Below, piece after piece: positions 35,511-46,151 of a DNA stretch of 64,000 nt. The notes beneath the pieces are model-generated. The model was not told the origin of the DNA. It was given only the letters and a program-made list of their open reading frames with translations, and did no database searches. The DNA lies in contig NZ_JAHXBG010000036.1 of assembly GCF_020103725.1 (NCBI RefSeq), positions 1 to 64,000 on the forward strand. Reading direction: 5' to 3'. Both the position numbers and the translations under genes were made by a program. How positions within the stretch are numbered: the first letter of the stretch is position 1; every line of letters starts with the position of its first letter. Origin of the DNA: Hyalangium gracile. Lineage in GTDB: Bacteria > Myxococcota > Myxococcia > Myxococcales > Myxococcaceae.

Positions 35511-36389
35511 GTGGCACCACTCTTCGATGACGAGGGCCGTCCGGAGATGACCGCGGAGGAGTTCCGTCTCCTGCGCGATCACGTCTACTCCCACTGCGGC
35601 ATCCTCGTGCGCGAGGACATGAAGTTCGTCATGGAGCGCAGGCTGTGGCCCCGGCTCGAGGCGCTGGGCCTGCGCGACTTCAGCGGCTACCACCGCTACC
35701 TGCGCTACGACGCCCAGCGCCGCGTGGAGCTGGAGGCCGCCGTCGAGGCGCTCACCACGCACGAGACGTACTTCTTCCGCGAGCCGAACCAGCTCAAGGC
35801 CTTCACCGACGAGATCCTCCCCGTGCTCCAGCAGCGCAACGCCTCGTCCCGGAGGCTGCGCATCTGGTCCGCCGGGTGCTCCACTGGCGAGGAGGCCTAC
35901 ACCATCGCCATGCTCCTGCAGCAGAGCCGCCGCTTCGAGAACTGGGACGTGGAGGTCTACGGCACGGACATCTCCCGCCGGGTGCTGGCCACGGCGCGCC
36001 GGGCCGAGTACGGCCCCTCCGCCCTGCGAGCGACGCCTCCGGAGCACGTGTCCCGCTTCTTCGTCCCGCTGGGCGGCAACAAGGTCAAGGTGCGCGACGA
36101 CGTGCGCGCCTGGGTGTCCTTCGGGCAGCTCAACCTGCTGGACGCGGAGGCCTGCCAGCTCGTCGCGCAGATGGACGTCGTCTTCTGCCGCAACGTGATG
36201 ATCTATTTCGACCTGCCCGCGCGCCGACGCGTGCTCCAGGTCTTCCACGAGCGGCTCGTCCCCGGCGGGTACCTGATGCTGGGGCACTCGGAGAACCTGC
36301 TCAACCTGGGCGCGGACTTCGAGCTGGTGCACCTGCGCGGAGATCTGGCGTACCGCAAGCCGGAGCCGCCGCCGAGGGGGCTGCGATGA
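35511..36389 (+). CDS. cheR: Chemotaxis methyltransferase CheR
   Basis: 292 aa. N-terminal helical domain with HVYSHCGILV, then the methyltransferase domain: THETYFFREPNQL, SAM-binding IWSAGCSTGEEAYTIAML, YGTDISRRVLATARR and DVVFCRNVMIYFD. It methylates receptor glutamates. GTG 35511 is chosen; ATG 35547 is an alternative. Its stop overlaps cheB by 4 bp. The receptor it modifies must be encoded elsewhere. Confidence 0.93.
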   Translation: MAPLFDDEGRPEMTAEEFRLLRDHVYSHCGILVREDMKFVMERRLWPRLEALGLRDFSGYHRYLRYDAQRRVELEAAVEALTTHETYFFREPNQLKAFTDEILPVLQQRNASSRRLRIWSAGCSTGEEAYTIAMLLQQSRRFENWDVEVYGTDISRRVLATARRAEYGPSALRATPPEHVSRFFVPLGGNKVKVRDDVRAWVSFGQLNLLDAEACQLVAQMDVVFCRNVMIYFDLPARRRVLQVFHERLVPGGYLMLGHSENLLNLGADFELVHLRGDLAYRKPEPPPRGLR

Positions 36390-37435
36390 GCGGGCGTCCT
36401 CCCACCACGGTGCTCGTCATCGACGACTCGGCCCACAACCGGCGCACGCTGAAGCACCTGCTGGAGTCCGAGCCGGACGTGCGGGTGCTCGACTGGGCGG
36501 CGGACGGCGAGGAGGGGCTGCGCAAGGTGGTGGACCTGCGCCCGGACGTGGTGACGGTGGACCTGGAGATGCCCCGCATGGGCGGGTACACCTTCCTGCG
36601 GCTGCTGCGCACCACCGCGCCCACGCCGGCCATCGTCATCTCCAGCCACTCGCACACCGCGGACGTCTTCAAGGCGCTGGAGCTGGGGGCGTTCGACTTC
36701 ATCGCCCGGCCGGCGAAGGCCTCGGCGGCGGCGCTGGAGATCCTCCGCGTGGAGCTGCTGGAGAAGGTCCGCGCGGCGCGGCTCGTGCGGCGGGGCGGGG
36801 CGGCGCGGCGGGCGCCCGGGCGGGTGGTGCGCGAGGTGGTGGATCCTCAAGAGGAGCACCCCTTCATCATCGCGGTGGCCGCGTCCACGGGCGGGCCACC
36901 GGCGGTGCAGCGGCTGCTGGAGGCGCTGGCGGCGGAGCCCACTCCCTGCGTGCTCATCTGCCAGCACATGCCGTCCCAGTTCACCAAGGCGTTCGCGGAG
37001 CGGCTGGATCGCATCGGGCCCTTCCACGTGGCCGAGGCCAAGGAGGGGGACCGCATCACCCCGGGCCAGGTCTACATCGCGCCGGGCGGCCGCCACATGC
37101 AGCTCGTCGAGCGGGAGGGACGGCTGGTGCTGAAGACGCCGGAGATGACGCCGAAGGACCGCTACGTCCCGTCGGCGGACCAGCTCTTCGAGAGCGTGGC
37201 GAAGACGCTGGGAGACCGGGCCCTGGCGGTGGTGCTCACGGGCATGGGCTCGGACGGAGCGGCCGGCGCGCGCGAGGTGCACAAGGCCGGCGGCGAGGTG
37301 TGGGCCGAGTCCGAGGAGACGGCCGTCGTCTTCGGCATGCCGCAGGAGGCGATTTCTACCGGCGTGGTGAAGCGGGTGCTGCCGCTGGGGGAGATCGGTC
37401 CGGCCCTGGTCTCCCTGGCTCGGCGTCGGCGGTGA
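36386..37435 (+). CDS. cheB: Chemotaxis methylesterase CheB
   Basis: 349 aa. Receiver with Asp59 in VTVDLEMPRMGG, a basic linker, then the esterase domain with catalytic Ser167 (AASTGGP), His194 (CQHMPSQF) and Asp290 (GMGSDG). It removes methyl groups from receptors when phosphorylated by CheA. ATG 36386 overlaps cheR. The long upstream open frame is not coding. Confidence 0.95.
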   Translation: MSGRPPTTVLVIDDSAHNRRTLKHLLESEPDVRVLDWAADGEEGLRKVVDLRPDVVTVDLEMPRMGGYTFLRLLRTTAPTPAIVISSHSHTADVFKALELGAFDFIARPAKASAAALEILRVELLEKVRAARLVRRGGAARRAPGRVVREVVDPQEEHPFIIAVAASTGGPPAVQRLLEALAAEPTPCVLICQHMPSQFTKAFAERLDRIGPFHVAEAKEGDRITPGQVYIAPGGRHMQLVEREGRLVLKTPEMTPKDRYVPSADQLFESVAKTLGDRALAVVLTGMGSDGAAGAREVHKAGGEVWAESEETAVVFGMPQEAISTGVVKRVLPLGEIGPALVSLARRRR

Positions 37436-37486
37436 GGGCGGGGGGAAAGCAGAGGTTTTTTGGAAGGGGATGGTATCTTCCCGCCC

Positions 37487-37864
37487 ATGACGCAGATCCG
37501 GGCGCTGGTGGTAGACGACTCCCAGGCCATGCGGCGCAGCATCATGTATGCATTGCAGCGGCTCGGTGGAGTCGTGTGTGTCGAGGCCGGTGACGGGGCC
37601 GACGGGCTCAAGAAGTTCACCCAGGGACAGTTCGACCTGGTGCTCACCGACATCAACATGCCGCTGATGGATGGCCTGAAGCTCATCAGCCACATCCGGC
37701 AGGCGCCGGAGCACCGGGACATCCCCATCGTCGTCATCACCACCGAGGGCGCGGCGGCGGATCGCGATCGCGCCATGGCGCTCGGGGCGAGCGCGTACCT
37801 GGTCAAGCCGGTACAGGCCAGGGTGGTGCTCGAGACGGTGAAGGGGCTGCTCAACCTGCACTGA
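37487..37864 (+). CDS. cheY: CheY-like response regulator 2
   Basis: 125 aa receiver: Asp10/Asp11 (VVDDSQ), phospho-acceptor Asp55 in VLTDINMPLMDG, Thr85/Thr86 (ITTEG) and Lys107 (YLVKPVQ). It closes the chemosensory operon 51 bases after cheB. With the first CheY this gives two single-domain regulators for one CheA, one possibly acting as output and the other as phosphate sink. Confidence 0.9.
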   Translation: MTQIRALVVDDSQAMRRSIMYALQRLGGVVCVEAGDGADGLKKFTQGQFDLVLTDINMPLMDGLKLISHIRQAPEHRDIPIVVITTEGAAADRDRAMALGASAYLVKPVQARVVLETVKGLLNLH

Positions 37865-37876
37865 TCTGGAGCCAGG

Positions 37877-38695
37877 GTGTCGCCCTCCGACATGACAACC
37901 GACGCGGGCCCGGCCATGGCTCCGCCCGAGGCGCCCGTGCTGGAGGTGGCGGGGCTGGAGAAGGCCTACGGCGCGCTGAAGGCCGTGCAGGGGCTCACCT
38001 TCCAGGTGGCGCCCGGAGAGGTGCTGGGGCTGGTGGGGCCCAACGGGGCGGGGAAGACGTCCACGCTGCGGTGCCTCGCGGGCATCCTGCCCGTGTCCTC
38101 CGGGCGGGTGGCGGTGGCCGGGCACGACGTGGCGGTGGAGCCGGTGAAGGCCAAGCAGGCGCTGGCGTTCCTGCCGGACGAGCCGCGCCTCTTCGAGTAC
38201 CTCACCGTCTGGGAGCACCTGAACTTCGTCGCCCGGCTCTACGGCGTGGAGGGCTGGGAGGAGAAGGGGCGGGCGCTGCTGGCGGAGATGGAGCTGGAGA
38301 GCAAGGAGAAGGCGCTGCCGGGAGAGCTCTCGCGGGGCATGAAGCAGAAGCTGTCCATCGCCTGCGGCTTCCTGCATGAGCCCAAGCTCATCCTGCTCGA
38401 CGAGCCGCTCACGGGGTTGGATCCCATCGGCATCCGCCGGATGAAGGCGTCGCTGCGCAGGCGGTCGGAGCAGGGGGCGGCGCTGGTGCTCTCCTCGCAC
38501 CTGCTGCCGCTGGTGGAGGAGCTGTGCCACCGCATCCTCGTCATCGCCGGAGGGCGCGCGGTGGCGCTGGGGACGCTGGAGGAGATCCGCTCGCGGATGA
38601 GCGGCATGGATGCGGGCAGCGCCTCCCTGGAGGAGCTCTTCGTGCGCATCACCAGCGCGGAGGGAGGGGAGCGCCCGGAGCCTCCGGCCTCATGA
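37877..38695 (+). CDS. ABC exporter ATP-binding protein
   Basis: 272 aa. Walker A GPNGAGKTS (54-62), Q-loop in FLPDEPRLFEYLT, signature LSRGMKQK (about 155), Walker B LILLDEPLTGLDP and H-loop SSHLLP. The sequence type (drug/CcmA-like subfamily) is that of exporters. GTG start at 37877, or ATG 37892 or 37919. It overlaps the permease gene by 4 bp. Substrate unknown; it begins 12 bases after the last cheY, which may be chance. Confidence 0.9.
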   Translation: MSPSDMTTDAGPAMAPPEAPVLEVAGLEKAYGALKAVQGLTFQVAPGEVLGLVGPNGAGKTSTLRCLAGILPVSSGRVAVAGHDVAVEPVKAKQALAFLPDEPRLFEYLTVWEHLNFVARLYGVEGWEEKGRALLAEMELESKEKALPGELSRGMKQKLSIACGFLHEPKLILLDEPLTGLDPIGIRRMKASLRRRSEQGAALVLSSHLLPLVEELCHRILVIAGGRAVALGTLEEIRSRMSGMDAGSASLEELFVRITSAEGGERPEPPAS

Positions 38696-40416
38696 GCTTC
38701 CCGAGCGCGGTGACGTTCCTGTGGTGGGCCTCGCTGCGCAACCGGGTGCGCAAGCAGTTGCAGCGCCTGCGCCAGCCGAAGTACCTGGTGGGCCTGGTGG
38801 TGGGCGGGGCCTACCTGTACGCCGTCTTCTTCCGGAGGCTGAGCCTGCGCAGCTCCGGCGACTCGCTCCCGGAGGGGGCGCGGGCGATGGCCGAGCTGGG
38901 GCTGGCCGGCATGCTGCTCATGTCGCTGGCCGCGGCGTGGGCGCTGGGGCAGGACCGACCGGCGCTCACCTTCACGGAGACGGAGGTGCAGCAGCTGTTC
39001 TCCGCGCCCGTCAGCCGGCGCTCGCTCCTGCACTACAAGCTGGCGCGCGGGCTGTTCGGGGCGGCGGTGTCCGCCCTGTTCAGCACGCTCTTCGTCTTCC
39101 GGACCATCAGCCCCGAGCCCGTGCTCTTCTTCCTGGGCGCCACGCTGGTGTTCGGCACGGTGAACCTGCACTTCACCGCGGCCTCGTTCGTGCGCACGCG
39201 GCTGGCCCGGCTGGGGTGGCTCGGGACGGCGCTGCGGTGGACGGTGCTGGTGGGGCTGGCGGCGGCCCTGGGCCTGTCGGTGTATGCGGCGCTCCAGGCG
39301 CACCCCTTTCCCGCGGGGGCGGTGAAGCCGGGGCGCGTGGAGGCGTGGGTCCTCTCGCTGCTGGAGCAGCCCACGCTGCGCCTGGCGCTGTGGCCCGCGC
39401 GCACCCTGGTGGCGCTGCCCATGGCGGACAGCCCGGCGGCCTTCCTCCGGGCGCTGCCCCTGGCGCTGGGGCTGTTCGCGCTCCACTACCTCTGGGTGTC
39501 CGTCCTGATCGTCCCCTTCGAGGAGGCGGTGGTGGCCCGGGCGGAGACGCTGGCCCGTCAGCGCGGGCAGCGGCTGGCGCGGGTAGGGCACATCGTCATG
39601 CGCAGGCCGTTCTTCCGGCTCACGTCGCTCGGCCGACCCGAGGTGGCGCTGCTGTGGAAGAACCTCACCGCGGCCCGGCGGATGGGGGGGATGGAGGTGG
39701 TGCTCGTCCTGGCCCTGCTCGGGCTGGCCTATCCGGCGGGCGCGGCCCTGTTCGCCCCCGAGTCCGTCACCATGGCGCGGCAGGTGATGGCGATCCTCTA
39801 CGCGTCCTTCGCGGGGATGATGTCGGTGTTCGGTCCGTCCTCGGTGCGCGCGGATCTGCGCATGGACCTGCCCAAGCTGGACATGCTGCGGGCGATGCCC
39901 TTGACGGGGCGGCAGGTGGTGGCGGCCGAGGTGCTCGCGCCGGGGCTGCTGCTGGGGGCCATCCAGGTGGGGCTCATCATCCTGTCCGTGGCAATGGCGG
40001 TGGGGGCGCCGGGGCCGTTCGAGCCCGAGCTCTGGGTGGCCTGCGGGCTGGGGCTCGTGCCGCTGCTGCCGATGCTGGGAATGGGAGGCCTGTTCGTCCA
40101 GAACGCCGCGGTGGTGCTCTTCCCCGCGTGGCTGCCGGCGGATGGCGAGCGGGCCAGAGGCATCGAGGCGCTGGGCCAGCGGCTGCTGACGCTGGCCGGG
40201 GCGCTGGTGGTGGTGATCGGCGGGCTGATTCCCGCGGGCTTCGTGGCGCTGCTGGTGGGCTTCGCGCTCTACGGCCTGCTGGGCGTGTGGGCGATCCCGA
40301 TCGCCGGGCTCACGGCGGCGGCGGGGCTGGCCTTGGAGGTGGCGCTGGGGGTGGTGACCCTGGGCCGTGCCTTCGACCGGATGGACGTGTCCAGCGAGGG
40401 CCCGGGGGCTCCATAG
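38692..40416 (+). CDS. ABC exporter membrane protein
   Basis: 574 aa with about ten to twelve hydrophobic segments: MSFPSAV then a basic stretch (NRVRKQLQRLRQPKYL) before the first helix, and repeated long Leu/Ala/Val/Gly-rich helices to the C-terminus, with a large cytoplasmic loop around residues 280-330 (PFEEAVVARAETLARQRG). It fits the putative ABC exporter permease family paired with a single ATPase. ATG 38692 overlaps the ATPase stop by 4 bp. No hint of substrate. Confidence 0.8.
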   Translation: MSFPSAVTFLWWASLRNRVRKQLQRLRQPKYLVGLVVGGAYLYAVFFRRLSLRSSGDSLPEGARAMAELGLAGMLLMSLAAAWALGQDRPALTFTETEVQQLFSAPVSRRSLLHYKLARGLFGAAVSALFSTLFVFRTISPEPVLFFLGATLVFGTVNLHFTAASFVRTRLARLGWLGTALRWTVLVGLAAALGLSVYAALQAHPFPAGAVKPGRVEAWVLSLLEQPTLRLALWPARTLVALPMADSPAAFLRALPLALGLFALHYLWVSVLIVPFEEAVVARAETLARQRGQRLARVGHIVMRRPFFRLTSLGRPEVALLWKNLTAARRMGGMEVVLVLALLGLAYPAGAALFAPESVTMARQVMAILYASFAGMMSVFGPSSVRADLRMDLPKLDMLRAMPLTGRQVVAAEVLAPGLLLGAIQVGLIILSVAMAVGAPGPFEPELWVACGLGLVPLLPMLGMGGLFVQNAAVVLFPAWLPADGERARGIEALGQRLLTLAGALVVVIGGLIPAGFVALLVGFALYGLLGVWAIPIAGLTAAAGLALEVALGVVTLGRAFDRMDVSSEGPGAP

Positions 40417-40438
40417 CGCGGCGCTCCGTCTCGAGTGG

Positions 40439-40483
40439 TTGACACGGAGCCCGGTCGCGCTGATATTCAACCTTGGGGTTGAA
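40439..40483 (+). promoter_or_regulatory. Promoter and ArsR operator
   Basis: TTGACA (40439-40444) and GATATT (40462-40467) are spaced 17 bp. Overlapping the -10 end is a perfect inverted repeat TTCAACC (40466-40472) and GGTTGAA (40477-40483) with a 4-bp centre, three bases before the arsR ATG. A repressor bound here would block RNA polymerase and ribosome access, so autoregulation by the ArsR protein is likely. Confidence 0.65.
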
Positions 40484-40485
40484 CG

Positions 40486-40860
40486 ATGCCGACCGCGACG
40501 ACACAGACCCAGCTCGACCACACCCTCCTGGCGCTGGCCGACCCGACGAGGCGCGCCATCCTCCACCGGCTCACCCAGGGGGAGGCGCGCGTGACGGAGC
40601 TCGCGGAGCCGTTCGAGATCTCCCTCAACGCCGTCTCGAAGCACATCCGGCTGCTCGAGCGGGCCCACCTGGTGCGCCGCCGCAAGGCGGGCCGTGAGCA
40701 CTTCCTGTCGTTCAACCCGGAGCCCCTCGACGCGGCCACCGCGTGGATCGAGGAGCAGCGCACGCTGTGGAACTACCGGCTGGAGGCCCTCGACGCCCTG
40801 CTGCGCGCCGAGGACGAGGCCGCCTCCGCCGATGCCGTGAAGAAAGGACGAAAGCGATGA
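40486..40860 (+). CDS. ArsR-family regulator
   Basis: 124 aa winged helix: LALADPTRRAILHRLTQGEARVTELAEPFEISLNAVSKHIRLLERAHLVRRRKAGREH. This subgroup, ending with FNPEPLDAATAWIEEQRTLW, is typically paired with an SRPBCC gene and lacks metal-binding cysteines; it has none. It probably represses its own two-gene operon through the palindrome at 40466-40483. Its stop overlaps the SRPBCC start. Confidence 0.9.
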   Translation: MPTATTQTQLDHTLLALADPTRRAILHRLTQGEARVTELAEPFEISLNAVSKHIRLLERAHLVRRRKAGREHFLSFNPEPLDAATAWIEEQRTLWNYRLEALDALLRAEDEAASADAVKKGRKR

Positions 40861-41318
40861 GCACCGAGAAGAAGGTCACCGTACGCGTCACCCGCCGCTT
40901 CGAGGCCTCCGCCGAGCGGGTCTTCAATGCCTGGCTCGAGCCGGAGCGGGCCCGGAAGTTCCTCTTCGCCACCCCCACCGGGCAGATGGTGCGCGCGGAC
41001 ATCGATGCGCGCGTGGGAGGCTCCTTCTGTTTCGTCGATCGGCGGAGCGGCGAGGACGTCGAGCACGTCGGGACGTACCTCGAGATCGATCGGCCCCGGC
41101 GCCTCGTCTTCACCTTTGGCGTGCCGAAGTACTCGTCCGACAACACCCGCGTCACCGTGGAGATCGTCCCGCGAGGAACCGGCTGCGAGCTCACCCTGGT
41201 CCACGAGGGCGTGCTGACCGACTACGTGAGCCAGACCGAGGCCGGCTGGGGCAAGATCCTCGGCGGTCTCGAGGCGACGCTCTCTGGCATGGACGTGGCC
41301 GCCGAGGCCCGTGCCTGA
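40857..41318 (+). CDS. SRPBCC (AHSA1-like) domain protein
   Basis: 153 aa START-like fold: VTRRFEASAERVFNAWLEPERARKFL at the N-terminus, GGSFCFVDRR and HVGTYLEIDRPRRLVFTF in the middle and TEAGWGKILGGLEATL at the end. These domains have a hydrophobic cavity; the ligand is not known. Co-translated with the ArsR regulator (4-bp overlap), which suggests that a small hydrophobic compound may induce the pair. Ends back-to-back with the convergent kinase gene without any gap. Confidence 0.85.
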   Translation: MSTEKKVTVRVTRRFEASAERVFNAWLEPERARKFLFATPTGQMVRADIDARVGGSFCFVDRRSGEDVEHVGTYLEIDRPRRLVFTFGVPKYSSDNTRVTVEIVPRGTGCELTLVHEGVLTDYVSQTEAGWGKILGGLEATLSGMDVAAEARA

Positions 41319-43145
<1,827 letters not shown>

Positions 43146-43301
43146 GGGTCGGTCCACGGGAAGCCCTGAGACACTCTCAGGCCAGCAGAATCTTGCGCAC
43201 GCTGCCCGTGGGGAGGAGTGGGCCCCAGCCATCCTCCCGGTGCCGAGTCGGCTGGTGGACACACGCGGTGGAGAGCGCCCACCGCGTGCCTGCACCCTCG
43301 C

Positions 43302-43985
<684 letters not shown>

Positions 43986-44005
43986 GTGACTCTCCTCCGA
44001 AAAAG

Positions 44006-44042
44006 GGTCTCAGACCTGTCCCTTCCAAGATGCGGCAGGTCT
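44006..44042 (-). promoter_or_regulatory. infC leader with alternative hairpins
   Basis: In the infC mRNA leader (minus strand), AGACCTG (44036-44042) can pair with CAGGTCT (44012-44018), a perfect 7-bp stem with a 17-nt loop. The same downstream arm overlaps a smaller GGTC/GACC hairpin (44006-44016) followed directly by CTTTTTC. The two are mutually exclusive, like an antiterminator and weak terminator, ten bases upstream of the ribosome site. The rest of 43986-44299 shows no gene or clear promoter. Confidence 0.3.
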
Positions 44043-44299
44043 CTCTGCTACGACAGGGGGCCAGACTTGGATGTGAGGCAGCCCGCCCTCCTCGCGTCCC
44101 GAGCCTGCAGCGGAGCCTCCAGGTGCAGGAGTGACTCCAAGTGCCCGCTCGCTCGGTCGGAGGGGAGCCCAGCCCGACTCTTGCTGACGGCGGACCGTAA
44201 CACCAGGGATAACGCCCGGTCCGGGCCCCTGCCATGGGGCCATGCGTTCACAGGGGTACTTCGCCTACACTCCCAGTACTATACGCCGGGCTGCCAGCC

Positions 44300-45991
44300 T
44301 CAGAAGGGCGGTGGGCTCTCCAGGTGGATGCGCTCGCCCGAGCGGGGGTGTGTGAAAGTCACGGCCTCGGCGTGGAGCAGCAGGCGAGCGTCGTCCCGGC
44401 CGTACAGTCGGTCGCCGACGAGCGGGGCGCCCAGGCCGAGTGGGTGCGCGGTGTGGACGCGGAGCTGGTGCGTCCGATCGGTGCGGGGAATGAGCGACAC
44501 CCGGGTCCTCGCGTCGGTTCGCCGCAGGACATGCCACTCGGTGAGGGCGCGCTTGCCGTGCAGGGGATCGACGAGGTGGCGGGGACGCTGCTCGGGGTCG
44601 GCTCGGAGCGGCAGCTCGATGAGCCCCTGGTCTCCCGTGACGTGGCCGTCGAGCCAGGCGACGTAGCGCTTGTCGGCCTCGCTCCGGCCGAACTGCTGGT
44701 GGAGCGCGGCGTGCGTCTCCAGGTCCTTGGCGACGAGGAGGAGCCCGGAGGTCTCCGCCTCGAGCGGATGGAGGATGAGCGGCCCGGAGTGCGCGGCGGA
44801 GCGGCTCTGGAGCCGGACGAGCACCGAGTCTCGCCGCGGCTCGTGACGGCCGGGGACTGACAGCAGGCCACAGGGCTTGTCGACGACGAGCAGCCACGCG
44901 TCCTCGTACACGACACGCAGCTCATCCTCCGGGCCCGGTGTGGCGGCGGAGGCTGGGGCCGGGTCCACGGACAGGCCTTCGAGCATGTACGGGAGGACCG
45001 CGCCGCACTTGCTCTGGCACGCCGGGTAGTACTCGCCCGCGTGCCGATCGCCCGTCAGGGGTGGCGCTCCCCACCAGAACTCGGCGAGCGCGAGGGGCTT
45101 CAGGCGATGGTGGTAGGCCTGGGCGAGGAGCTTCGGCGCGGCGCAGTCCCCCGCGCCGCCTGGGGGAGGCTCGGGGGCGAACATCACTTCCAGGGTCCGC
45201 GTTTCACCGCGCGCATTCGGAATCACGTAGCTGGCGGCGATCTGTCGCCAGAGCTGCCGCGAGAGCCCAGCGCGCAGGCGCTCCAGCTCGGTGCGGCGTG
45301 CGGTGAGCTCCCTCTGGGCCTCCGCCAGGCTCTCTCGCTCCTGGTGGTGCGCCGCGTCCTGTCGTCGGCGCGCCTCGCTGTCGGCGCGGCTCTCCTGGCC
45401 GAGCGCGTGGAGCGCCGCGCGTCGCTCCTCCTCTCCGAGCGTGCCCTCGGTCAGCCGCCGGCGTGCGGCCTGCCGGAGGCGGCGGTTCTCCTCATGGCGC
45501 GCGCGCAGCTCGGCCGTGGCCGCGGCCTGACGCTCGGTCAGCTCCGCCAGGCGCGTGCGCAGCGCGACGGCCTCGGCTCCATCCACCAGCTCGGCATGGC
45601 GGGCGGCGAGCGCATACAGCTCGGCCTGGCCCGCGGGCCAGAACGCATCCCGCGCCACCGGATCGAAGAGGGGCGGCGCGAACCCGTCCACGTGCCAGCG
45701 CTCGTCGAGCATGCCCGAGAACCCGCAGAGGTAGCCCACGCGGCCATCGGGCGCCGCGACGACCAGCACCCCGAACATCTTGCCGCGGCCCGGCGTGTCG
45801 AGGCCGCTCAGGTCGACCCGTCCGGCGAGGTCTCCGTGGCGCAGGCGGCGCAGCAGCTCCTCGGCGGCCCGGCGCGCCAGGGGGTGGGGTGGGCCTCCCG
45901 CGAACGGGCTTGCGAGCCGCGCCGGCAGCTCCGTCGGAGCCGGCTGTGGATCGAAGTACGTCACGACATCGTGCAAGGGTGCCTCTCCCAC
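44300..45991 (-). CDS. RluA-like pseudouridine synthase with altered active site
   Basis: 563 aa. The C-terminal 210 residues are an RluA-type domain: VVYEDAWLLVVDKPCGLLSVPG, then HPLEAETSGLLLVAK, RYVAWLDGHV and HQLRVHTAHPLGLGAPLVGDRLYG. The catalytic motif is normally HRLDxxTSG; here residue 411 is Glu instead of the essential Asp, and the Arg is Pro. The first 140 residues form an unassigned domain, followed by a charged coiled coil (about 145-245) and a Trp/Cys-containing segment (FWWGAP, YYPACQSKCG). This long layout is seen in a subgroup of RluA-like proteins. It may be inactive, or a slow or repurposed enzyme. RNA target unknown. Confidence 0.8.
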   Translation of the reverse strand: MGEAPLHDVVTYFDPQPAPTELPARLASPFAGGPPHPLARRAAEELLRRLRHGDLAGRVDLSGLDTPGRGKMFGVLVVAAPDGRVGYLCGFSGMLDERWHVDGFAPPLFDPVARDAFWPAGQAELYALAARHAELVDGAEAVALRTRLAELTERQAAATAELRARHEENRRLRQAARRRLTEGTLGEEERRAALHALGQESRADSEARRRQDAAHHQERESLAEAQRELTARRTELERLRAGLSRQLWRQIAASYVIPNARGETRTLEVMFAPEPPPGGAGDCAAPKLLAQAYHHRLKPLALAEFWWGAPPLTGDRHAGEYYPACQSKCGAVLPYMLEGLSVDPAPASAATPGPEDELRVVYEDAWLLVVDKPCGLLSVPGRHEPRRDSVLVRLQSRSAAHSGPLILHPLEAETSGLLLVAKDLETHAALHQQFGRSEADKRYVAWLDGHVTGDQGLIELPLRADPEQRPRHLVDPLHGKRALTEWHVLRRTDARTRVSLIPRTDRTHQLRVHTAHPLGLGAPLVGDRLYGRDDARLLLHAEAVTFTHPRSGERIHLESPPPF

Positions 45992-46038
45992 GCGGCCGGT
46001 CCATCCGGGGCGGTGCTCTCCGGGATGCTGACATATCC

Positions 46039-46094
46039 AAAAAGGGAAGGCCCCCGCCCCGGCCTGAGTGGACTCAGGGAGGGCGAGGGCCTTC
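46039..46094 (-). terminator. Rho-independent terminator after giant surface gene
   Basis: On the minus strand GAAGGCCC (46087-46094) and GGGC (46081-46084) pair with GCCC (46056-46059) and GGGCCTTC (46046-46053), separated by a 2x2 internal loop, followed by CCCTTTTTGG. It lies about 60 bases after the stop of the gene ending at 46152 and before the pseudouridine synthase start. Confidence 0.7.
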
Positions 46095-46151
46095 TCGGAC
46101 CTGCGCTCGGGAGGGGAGAGGGGGCTCAGGCAGCAGCCCCCTCCGTGTCCG

